Shown: one piece after another, positions 27,101 to 39,100 of the stretch
How positions within the stretch are numbered: position 1 is the first letter of the stretch
Layout of the letters: each line of letters begins with the position of its first letter
DNA from: Patiria miniata
Taxonomy: Eukaryota > Echinodermata > Asteroidea > Valvatida > Asterinidae
Direction: 5' to 3'
Length of the DNA stretch: 64,000 nt
Assembly (NCBI RefSeq): GCF_015706575.1
Contig: NW_024037076.1
Location: 10,140,777-10,204,776, forward strand
Position numbers and translations under genes: made by a program
Notes under the pieces: model-generated
What the model was told of the DNA's origin: nothing
The model's input: the letters and a program-made list of their open reading frames with translations, nothing else
Database searches by the model: none

Positions 27101-30100
27101 TATATCTCATTATTATGACTTATTATTAAGCCATAATTATGAGATATCGTAATTACGACTTAATACTAAGTCGTTATTATAAGATATATGTCATAATTAG
27201 GACTTAATAATAAGTCATAATTATGAGATATAAGTCACAATTATGACTTAATATTAACTCATAATTATGAGATATAAGTCGTCTTTATTACTTAATAATC
27301 AGTCATAATTATGAGATATAAGTCATAATTATGAGATATAATAGGTCATAATAAGGTCTAAAAGTGTCCAGAGAAAATAACCGGTCTACATTTCAGCACG
27401 CTTCCATGAAAAAAAAAAATCTGGATTCACCTTTCTCGCCCCCAAAAATATTGGCTCTAAAACCGCGCCTGCAGTCGCTGATTTGTCTTCAATCCATGGG
27501 GCTCATATTGTGATGTTTTCAGTGGGTTAGTGAATACGCGTTCACTCTGCGTGCCTTCAATGTGTACGATATTGGCGGAGCACAAAAGGGAAATATTATC
27601 CCTAACGGACTTTAGCTCGTCCCCGATAGTAGGACACTGACTTTGAAATTGAGACTTTCCCTCATGCAAATCAAAACAAACAGACTATAGTTCGTTATCC
27701 CAAATGCGCAGGTGCATAACAAATACATTTAATGGATGTTTTACTTTGCAATGCAATGGAGAGAATAGTACATTCCATATGACACCTCAAGAACCTATTT
27801 GTATACCATTGCACTCAGACAACATGGTTTAGTCCAACGTCTTGGAATTATTATGTACTCATCACACCACTACCCTTGCTTCAAACCAGAACAATTCCTC
27901 CGTTGCGCAAGAGGCCATGGTCAGGCCCGAAGTAATTCATTAATATTATTACTATTATTTTTATTTTTTTGGGAAGGGGGGGGGGGTCGTTTTGTTCATG
28001 GAGTTTGCCATAGCGGTTAGCACCGTGCCGTTGCGCTGCCTTCGTTCCTTAAGCAAAACTTTCCAGATAAACAGGATATACGATAGTCATGTCCCTAACC
28101 AATCTAATAAGGAAACATTCGACATAAGCCGCACCGCAGGTATAGTCTGAGTATCACCCGTTATCAACGCAGCCAAGTCCTGTATAACGTCCGATATGTC
28201 TAAACATGCAGTTATATGCATGCCGCGCGCAAGCCAATCGGAGTGGACCTTACTAAATCGTGACGTCATTAATTTCCTAAATCAGGACTAAACGGTTTTG
28301 ATTGGTCAATTCGAATGCAGTGTTTTGTAATACAACAGCCAGAGGCAATATTGCGTAACATGATACAGAGCGCGTGACACTTTTTTTATTTATTGTCTAT
28401 AACGCGCAACAGGTGAATGCCCGAAGACCCGATATAGAAAACGCCCGCTGATTGGTCAAAATCTAGGAGGTCAAGAGGTGGGGTCTTGCCTTATTAATCA
28501 GCGAATCTACATAGATTACGTAATTACACAATGAAGCTCTTTTAGAACATTTTGTTTAATTATTTTTTTCAGTCAAGGAACAGGAGCTGAAAATGTGAAC
28601 CAGTCCAGGTGGAGCCATTTTCAGGAAATGTCGCTCTTAAAGGGCATGTCACAATATGCGCTCTCTTAGGAGACCTTATGGCAACCAAAAATATTTAAAA
28701 GATTTACAGTCGCAGCGAGGACGCAAGAAAATGACAATTTGCTTTATTAAGTGCTCAGAAAGTAGCTCTATGCGCCCCTGTCAAGCCCAATTACTCGATC
28801 TAGTCGCTTCCGCTGTGCTGTCACTGCGCTCACACTACGCTCTGCTCGCGGTTGATACGTCATAGTAGCTTGCGTCACGCTCTCTATTTCGACCAAAATA
28901 CGCTCATGTGACGTCACTTGCGCTGTTATAAATACCACGACAAAACGGTCAAAATCCGCAGTCGAGTTTCAAATTTATTCGGCAACTTCATAGCAGTCGA
29001 GTTACTTTCTCATGGAGACTGCATCGACTGCCCTGCAACTAGGCTGCGTCAATACAACGTCAATGTCGAACGATTTATGCTCGCAGAGCGCCCCAGTTGC
29101 GTCATTACGGAGCCCTGCCAGAGCGCAGAGGTGTTGCGATTATTTTGAGCATGTTGAAAAACCTTGGCGCTCCTCGGAGACCATAAAGACCCTCCGGCGC
29201 CAATCAGGCGACCTATGTAGTTGTCGCTGCTATCTGGAAGCCGTTATTGCTCCCACCCATTTTTCAAGGACGCAGTGAGGGTGCATATGCGATCGCAGAC
29301 AGTGTGACAGGGCCTTAAAAGAATCGATGAAAACTGGCCCAAGCAAAGATTTGCTTGAACCACAGGTACATTCATTGTAAACAAATGTGTTCCCATTTTA
29401 AATCTGTTACTTAATTTTAATCTCAAAACTTGAGAGTGAGTAATCATGTGTTTGTTTTCACCTAGAGCAGACTGATCTATTCTTGACTTGTGCAAAACAA
29501 AAATACAAAACACCTTTGAACTGCAGCTTCAATTTATATGGGCTCACTCGATCTTCACCAGTGTTGTAGTACTTGTACTTGTACTTGAGTACTTTTATTC
29601 TGCACTTGTACTCATACTCGTACTCATTGAAATGTACTCGTACTCGAGTTTCATGCTCCCAAGAAAAAAAATTCCTGTACTCGTCTTCATACTCATGGCA
29701 AAGTTCGTCGTACTCATACTTGTACTCATAGAAAAATGTTGCCTAATACTCGTACTCGTATTCATGGCAAAACATTGTAGGCCTACGAAACTTGTGCTCG
29801 TGAAAAAGCACTGGACTACAACACTGCTCTAAATGTCATTTTATCCAGTATGTTTACATTCTCTTTCAGACTCGTCAAGCCACAGCCCATACTGAGGACT
29901 TGACAGAGCCTAGCCCCATAACTCAACCACCTCCAAGAAAGAGGAAGTCTGGCCCATTTGCAAGTGCAAGGCAAACAATGATGGAAAAAGCATTGAAAGT
30001 CCTCACCACCCCTGATCCCAAGCCAGCAGATGGGGAAGAATATTTTGCCAAACATGTCGCGGCCTCATTGAGACAACTATCTCCAATTGCCAGGGAACAT

Positions 30101-33100
30101 GCTAAATGTGACGTACAGCAGGTGTTCTTAAAGTACTGTGCAAAGGAAGACTAGGTTTGATATTATTACATCTCATGCACATTTATTTTTAATAAATACG
30201 TTTTTCACATATTAGTAACAGTATTTACCTACCCGTCAAGTTTCAAGACAATCAGTCCTACCCTTAAATTTGTTTTGAAAAATGTCATTTTTGGTAATTT
30301 CATGATGACGTCATGCACCTGTCGCTTTTTTGTGCATATGTAACCTGAAAACCAACACCATGGGGAACTAGCGGACTGAAAGAATTCTAAACTAAAATTC
30401 ACTCTATACCAGGAAAGGGTGAGGAGCAAACGCAGGTTAAGTTAAGAACAAAGACAGGGAAAACAAATTCTATTTCTCAGAAAGTAACCAAATAAAAATG
30501 TATTTGAAGTTAGCAATTACTTTCAGTGAAATAATGCAAAACAAAAAAGGAAAGACTTAGGCCAAAAAAAAGTCTCCGGTTTCTGGTATGGAGCTTGTCC
30601 AAAAAGTGGTGCGGCGACGCGGCTTTTTTTTTTTTTTACCTGACTTTTTTGCTTCAAATGTCGGCTGATGACTGAAAATGGTGCCCGACTAAACTTAGTG
30701 CAAATATATGGGAGTCCAGAGAGGTCACATAAAGCTTATTCTCGATCATAACCCCATCTAAAAATACGTTAAAATTGTGCAGCAGCAGGATTCCGGTCAA
30801 ACCAGTGAGTTTGCCGTTTTTAAACATCATCTTTTATTGAAAAAAAAAACTGTTTCCATTTTGCCGACGCGCATGGCTACGGCGACGCGCGCGCATACCA
30901 GAAACCGGATACTTTTGTTTTTGCCTCATGGCAAACAAATCAGCCCTGCAAAACTTCTCAGTTTAAGACCATACTTAGATTTTAAAACGACTTTCGAAAT
31001 TCAAGACAAAGGATATAAATCTGTCAATTAAAACAATCAACAACCAACCAATTATGACCATCAATGAGAATAACCAAGGGACCTTACACCAGAAACTTTA
31101 AAATCAAAACACTTCCTAACGATATTTTTTTTGTTAAGATTTACTCTGATCAATGCCACAATTTCACGACCCAAGTCTAAAAGTTAGTTTGTTTTTTTGT
31201 CATGAAAATAATATTCAGATGTTGTGACATCATATCTGATAGCCATATCTGATACCTGTCTGATACCGTTGGAGAGTTCATTAAACTGTGTATACCTTAG
31301 TTGTCGCTACTTCTCATATATATTCATGACCCAAGCATCAATATAGCACTGGAAAGTTATTGCACATAATTTTCTACAGTCATGAAATGAATTCAAACCC
31401 AACAAATAATTTGGAGGTGACCTCTGAACTCCATCTTCCTTTTTTTTTGTAAGTCATACGTAACATGATATAATTGCAATAGAAGCCTGAGAGGATGTTT
31501 TGCAATGAAATATGTACAAAAGTATTCACTATGTGTGCTTATTACACTCCATTGTATCCAGATGGAAACAAAAGAAATGGAGATCAGAAATCATGACAAA
31601 ATTGTCTCTTGGGTTCGAAATCATGACAAACTTTATAATAATTGCTACAATACACTTCTCTTTCACTATTAGACCATTAGAAGATCGGTAAAAAGAATAG
31701 AATATGGTGAATAGCGGCAATTATTTAGGGTATACAAAGTTCATGACCCCTCACACAGGTCACCAGGGGTCAGATATGAAATGCCTCCATATCTGAAAAT
31801 GTCCGTAATGGCATGAAGACCGGACATGCCAAGTATCATGCTTTATCCAAAAAGTGCACAATTCTGGCACTAATAATTAACAATCAAGCAGATGAATGGT
31901 CAACACCTGTCACCGTGCTAGAGACCCTTTCCAAACTCAACTGCATTACATGCACAGATAACCTTGGTCCTGTCGTGGTTACACCGCCTCGCTACCGCAA
32001 TGGACTGCATATGACATTCGAGTCTAAATATATTTTGCAAATTATTTCAAAATAGCGGCCATTTTGAAATATCAAAGATGGCTGCCATTCATTGCGAATG
32101 TCCCATCAACAATGATATACTTGGTTTCCTTGGTATCCATTACATGGGTTTTACCACCAAAATTGACTATATATGGCATTCAGGTCCGAGGTTAAAACAA
32201 ATTAGGTCCCTGGGGAGGAGGTTTATTGCCTGTAATGCATCGACCGGTCTACTTGTCAAAAGTATACACAGTGTACGTTTGTTTATGAAAATGTGCTTCA
32301 TTCAAGAAGACTCCCTTGTTATTCCTGATAAACTCTAAATAAAGGAAAATAAATGAAAGTAAGTGAAAATACACTTGTTAAGGATTTGTTAGTACAACAA
32401 TAAATTTTAAAATGTGTCCTTGTGTTAAGGGTAAAGATTGATGCTTTGTCGTAATATTGTACTTTTGTGACATTACGTTGCATGTTGGCTGGATGGCCTT
32501 GGAAAAAAAACCGGACCTGCTATTGATTTAAAAAGTCTGTTTTGGTTTTACGTACTTCCCAAGTTCTTTCATCGCACTCGATGTTTTGACCCAGAGCAAA
32601 TGCAGTTCGAGTCTAAAAACAAACCCCTCCCCCCAAAAACAAAAACACCAAGGAAACCCCGAATGGTGCCCCCTTTTTAAAGTCTGTTTTGGTAACGTAC
32701 TTCCCAAGTCCTTTCTTCGCACTCGATATTTTGACCCAGAGCAAACGCAGTGTGAGTCTAAACACAAATAGGAAACCCGAATGGCGCCCCCTATTTTCTT
32801 TTTAATAAAGTAATTCTGCGTGTAGCTTGCATCAAGTCCTTCGCATGGCTTAAGTTACGCACTGTTTCCTGAAATCGGCTGCTTGATTATTCGCGCCCAC
32901 GCGCAGCTGTCGGTGTCTTCAGACTATTGTTAGACAACACTCTTTACTTCCTCATGAACGCGCCAATAGGCGACAAGCTACCAAAAGCTGTCTTGCTCAC
33001 TTTATACAGTAAAACAACCCACTCTTCAAGTGCCACATATGCTGTACAGAACAGAACAGTTTGCTGAAGGTCGACACCACGTGACCACAGCATTCACATT

Positions 33101-36100
33101 TGTCGACAAGTGTAAAATGGATTGAAGTCCACAACTCAACTCACTTTTATTTCTTTCAAATTGTTTCTGTTTATTAAAAATAAATCTTGGGACAACCAAG
33201 AAAGTGTCATTGTAAAGTTTGACAACTTTGGACGACGCCCACGATGTAACCTATTCAATAGGTCTGATACGATCAATAAACTCAGTCACAGAATTGATGA
33301 CTTCATTATAACCTGCGCAATGAGGCTTGGTTTAAAGAAACAAGAATCCAAAAGGGGTCGATTCATTTGTTTCGAATTAATATGCATTTATAGTGCTTTG
33401 TAAATATTCTTTGTCGGAGAACCCGGACTTGCACTCTTGAATGTTGTCAAATATTGGATCTACCAATTCAGACTAAAAAATAACAATCTTATTTTCTACT
33501 TCAAAATCTATACAAGCAAAGATTATCTGGAAAGTTGCCAATCGTATGGAGGAGTGAATCAATCGGAGCGGAACAGGTTGCCCAAAGCTGGAATTTTCAT
33601 TAAATCTGAGCCGTACTAGTCTTTGTTCATTCTTCATTTTTCTTTCTTATTTTCTACCAACCAGTTTCCTTCCTTCCAATAGAAGTTGTTTTGCCCACAC
33701 CAGACTGCGTGTCAGTCGATGATTTATCGTCATATCACGGGGCTCATATTGTGACGTTTTCAGTGGGTTACTGCATACACGTTCACGCTGCGTGCTTTCA
33801 ATATGTACGAAATTGGCGGAGCACAAAAGGGAAATATTATCCCTAAGGGAGTTTAGCTCGCCCCCGATAGTAGGACCCTGACTTTGACATGGAGTTTTTC
33901 CCTCATACGTTTTCAGTGGGTTACTGCATACACGTTCACGCTGCGTGCTTTCAATTTGTACGAAATTGGCGGAACACAAAAGGGAAATATTATCCCTAAG
34001 GGAGTTTAGCTCGCCCCCGATAGTAGGACCCTGCCTTTGAAATGGAGTTTTTTCCTCATGCGAATCAAAAGACATAGGCTATAGTTCGTTTTCCCAACTG
34101 CGCAGGTGCATAACAAATGCATTTAAATGGATGCTTTACTTTGCAACTGAGAGAATACTTTCTATCGGTGACTAATCGAATGTTCCATTCAACGAGGGGA
34201 ATGGAACATTCCATATGACACCTCAAGAACTTATTCTTAAACCATTGCACTCAGACAACATGGTATAGCCCAACGTTTTGGAATTATTGTGTACTTCTCA
34301 CACCACTAGTCTTGCTTCAAACCAGAAATATTCCTCCGTTGCGTAAGCGACCATGGTCAGGCCCAAAGCATTTTTAATATTATTATTATTATTCTTTTTC
34401 TTTTTTATTCTGGGGAGGGGGGGGGGGTCATTATGGTCATGGAGTTTTCCGTAGCGGTTAGCACCGTGTCGTTGCGCTGGCTTTGTTCCTCAAGCCAAAA
34501 AGTCCAGATAAATAGGATGTACGATAGTCATGCCCCTAACCAATGCCAGAATTCATTCCACATGAGCCGCGCCGTGGCTACAGTTATGGGTGCATGGTTT
34601 TATAAAAGTCTGGACAGGATCGTTATTAATGTAAGGGTCCCACTTTTGGCAGTATTTGCCACTGTGGTGTGGTAGGTCCATCCTACACTCAAGTTGGACC
34701 ATACATTCCGACAGAACACAAAATAATTCAAGATAGAAACCAGTACTTAATTAGGATCAAACATGAATCATTAACCCTTTAGTGCCTGAGACTACTTGCT
34801 GGCTATTAAAATTGATACTGCTGGCTGTGTGTCTCACTGTAGGATCACTAATTGGAGAACTATTCACATTTGCCAATTTGCATATTTAATTTTCAATTTA
34901 CGAAACGTCCACATATGTGGACGTCAGGCATTTACAGTTGCGTTATACACTATATTCCTCATGAATTAGGACTGATATAAACTGAGCTGTGGACATGTGT
35001 CTGGTGTAAAATTCAACTTCAGTTGCAACATTTATTCATTAAGATGGTTAGTGATAAGCATTCTGGCAATAATTGCAGAAAATGGCAAGAATGAAATGTG
35101 GAATAATGTAAAATTCCGAGCAGGCATACATGTCGTCAGGCATTTACAGTTGCGTTATACACTATATTCCTCATGAATTCGCTCTCACCCGACATGCGTT
35201 GTACAATACTGTAATATAGACAAATGAAAAATAACTATCAACATACAACAATTAGTGATGAACACTAAGGAAAGTACAAAACAAAACAAGAACACAAGTA
35301 TTTTCGAGATTGTCACTGTTGTTGATATAACATGTATAGAAGTACATGTAGGTGCATACAATACAGTGCTACAATGCCTGACGTCCACATATGTTGATAG
35401 GCGCCCTTATCAATTAGTGCCCCGTGTCCACAAAATTGGACAATTTGTTTGGTGATATAACTCACATAAAAATGTATGATATTTTACAAAGTAAAGTGTC
35501 CCCTTACATTCCTGAATCACTACATCAACATAAATTGGCCACCAACTGACCATTACTTAGAGAAAGAAGAATTTCTCAAACAAAATCTAAAGAAACTCGC
35601 GGCGAAGCTTTCCTAGTGGAGGCTGCCATTGTGATGAGTTGTATATAGCCCCCTCAATTGTCCACATTTTGATAGTTATGGTCACAAATGATCACTTTGG
35701 GTACAGAGATCACTATGCAATACATTGCAGTATCCTCAGATAGGCATGTATGTTGAAATGATGATAATAGTAACGTCCACGTATGTAGACGCAAGGCACT
35801 ATAGGGTTAAGATTTAAAAAGCGGGTAGCAAGGGAAGCACCCCCCCCCCCCCCGCGCTGCGTGTGGTGCATGATCAAGCATGATCACTTACTGGGAAACC
35901 AATCAGCGATCGAGAAAGAGTTTCAATAGCTCTCCCGACTGTTGTAAATTTACCAACAAAATATTTAATAATACGTAATGCTTCCAGCGATGATCGTCGT
36001 TCACAAATATGTTAATGAAAACAACCCAATTTCTTAGTTCTTTCGGGAGAGTGTGTACTTAGCCGCCTTGTTCGTAAGCAAGATGCGAAGTAGTATTCTG

Positions 36101-39100
36101 CTAGCCACTGTACTCTTTCTTAATACCTTTCAGACACTTGGCGCTCTTCATTTTTTTTATGCAGTCAATAACGCTTTTTATATCTTATCACACTCATTTA
36201 ACGTTTGAAACAATTTGTGCGTGTCATGGCAGGTGCCTGCCCAAAGAAGGAAGCGGGAATGTATAAACACCAAGCATACCATTTGGTAAAACATGAATTT
36301 AAATTTAACGAAGAATTTGAGTGGAACTGGAATTGAACCTGCCACCTCCAGAATACATTACTGGTGCTCTATCCAACTGAGCTATCCAGCCCTATGCTAG
36401 CGCCCGTCACAATTAGTCAAAATGTTTGTTCAATACAGTGGCGTAGCCAGGAATTTTTCAGTGGGGGGGGGGGGGGGCGCTTGGGGGGCTGGAACATTTC
36501 ATGGGGGGGGGCGTCATGTAGATCAATGACAATTTTTTTAAAAACTCAAAATCTCAGTGGGGGGGGGTACTGGGGGCGACAAGGTTTCATGGGGGGGGGC
36601 TGTCGCCCCCCCCCCCCCCGTGGCTAGGCCACTGGACACGCCTGCTGGGTAGAACAGAAAAAAAATGCTAAACGTCGACATCACGTGACCACAACATTCA
36701 CATTTGTTGACAAGTGTGAGGTGGATTGAATTCCACATCTCAATTATTTTTTTTTTTCTTTGAAAGCGTTTCTTGTTATTCATAATAAATCTTGGCACAA
36801 CCAAAAAGTGTCATTGTAATTTTTTTGAAAACTTTGGATGACGCCTTTGGTGTAACCTATTCGATAGGTCCAACTCGGCAGCCTTTGCTACATAACTGAT
36901 AACTTTCGTATACCTTGCGCATTAAGGCTTGGTATAAGAAACACAAATCCAACAGGGGTCAATTCATTTGTTTCTAATTAGTATGCATTTAAAACGTTTT
37001 GAAACGATTCGATTTGTCGAAGAACCTGGACTTGTACTCTTGATTTGTGTCAATTAATGGATCTACCAATTCATTTAACACCAATCTTATTTGCGCACCC
37101 CACAATCTATACCAGCAAATTACCTCGAAAGTTGTCAATCGTATTCTTCATTTCTTTCAGTCCCTGAGTGAAATTCAATAAAGATTTGTCCTTAAGGATG
37201 TTGGTCGTATGAATAAAAACAAGCGTTTGTTTTTACTACCAATTTTTACTTAATTAAACATTAACTCCCATCCCTATCAATAAAAAAAATGAAGCAAACG
37301 CGTTTACTGACAAATATTTGCTATACTCTAAAAGTAGTAACTTTCTCCTGTTATTTTTAGCTTTTGCTAGCCTATAAGCCTTTAGTTTGGTTTGTATGAA
37401 AAAAAAAGGAATAGATGCTTCAGGTTTCAGGTATTTACTGGTTATTTTACAAGGTTGGGTAGGGGCTATCTTGAAAAGACAAAGGAAATACTTTTATGCA
37501 GAAAATGCGGCATTTATGAACATATTCGCGTAATACTGAATATAAAGTATTTCAAATCACATCACGTCTATAGAAATTATAGACTTCTTTATTATTAATT
37601 TCATCCCCATGAAATAACAAAAAGTTTGGCATTGTATTACAAATCTGGGAAGTGTTCCCGTGTAATTCGATACAGTACAGAATAATTAAAAAGCATTTTA
37701 TTTGTATGCTTAACATGTTGATTGTCACAGGAAAAACGCATAGCTGTTTCTGATTTCTGTTTGAGATTACCGATTCGTTTTTTACGGAACACCCCCCCCC
37801 CCTCAAAAAAAAGTGGAAAAAAATGTGAACCGGTCAGATTGAGTTTCCAAACTCAATCACAATTCACAGTTTACACACTGAGTATACGAGTCGCGTCCAG
37901 TCCATTTTAATACATTTTGCAAAAGTAGCACAATCTTTAGTCTCGCCATCAGCAGGATATAGAGAGACTCTAGCAGCAAACTACAACTAGGTTTAGCTGC
38001 ACTACCCTCAAGTGACAACACACTGACAACACACATGTGAAAACGATTGACTCATATTTGGGCAGTCCGTGTATTGTTCCCAAATAACAATACCTTTGGG
38101 TTAGGGTTAGAGTTATGGTTTGGGTTAGGGTTAGGGTGAGAGTTAGGGTTTAGGGGTTAGGGTTAGGGTTAGGGTTATATTAGTCACACTTAAATCTAAC
38201 TTAAAAAAACAAATCTGCGGATCTCTGCATTCGTATTGTTGCACGGCATGTACCTATTCTGTGTTTCCAAAACAGATGGTACCTATGCTAAAACTAAAAT
38301 AAGTAAAATCAAGTAAAGATTCGAAATGAACACTTGAACGGAGTCAAAATTAGCTTTTATTTTTAACATATTATCACTTACCACCTGGTGTGGTGGCTGG
38401 TTCTGGAGTGCTGGTTGGTTCTGGAGGGGTGGTTGGTTCTGGAGTGCTGGTTAGTTCTGAAGGGGCGGTAAAAAGGAAATATTTAACTATTGTAAATTTT
38501 CAAGAGGTAATTTTGTTTGGTTTTCGTGTAGCCTGCTCAACATCCCAAGGCAAAACAATAATTATATTTTAAATTGAACAGATATATAGAAACAACATCA
38601 TTGGAAATATGAATTTATTCTGTTATCAGGCTGAATATTATTCACTTTTTGTGTTAAATGAGTCCTTTTTTTTCTCACCAAAACTCTCAGCGAGCTTTCA
38701 TCTAAATGGTAACGAGTCACTGATTTTTGTGACTAGAGTCGAGTCGAGTTATTTTAAAGAAGTGACTCGAGTCGAGTAGAGTCATTAGGTCAAGAAGGTC
38801 GAGTCGATTCGAGTCGAGTCACGGTATGTAGTCGAGTCGAGCCAAATATTTAGCTCGAGTCCATTCGAGTTACGAATAATTGAAAACTATATACATGTAT
38901 AACAAAAACCAACAAGAGAAAAAGTCATTTTTTTCGTTAACTGTTAACAAGAAGTGAAACTTTGGTATTATAGGGTTGTTTTCAGGTCTAGATCTTTTTT
39001 TGCTGATCGCTGACATTAAAACAAAACTAATTGCATTATACAAAACATATTCTTATTAAAAACATATTCTTTAAATTTAAGTGGGCATAAATCAATTTAA

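Noticed and set aside
29012-29278. Plus-strand frame within 28641-29315
   Set aside because: Lies entirely inside the Harbinger-like MITE; no transposase motifs.
36323-36391. Functional tRNA-Thr
   Set aside because: The boxes are good but U33 is missing, the acceptor stem pairs poorly, and the paralogue at 51890 has decayed boxes.
38095-38182. True telomere or chromosome end
   Set aside because: Degenerate, short, and flanked on both sides by gene sequence; interstitial.
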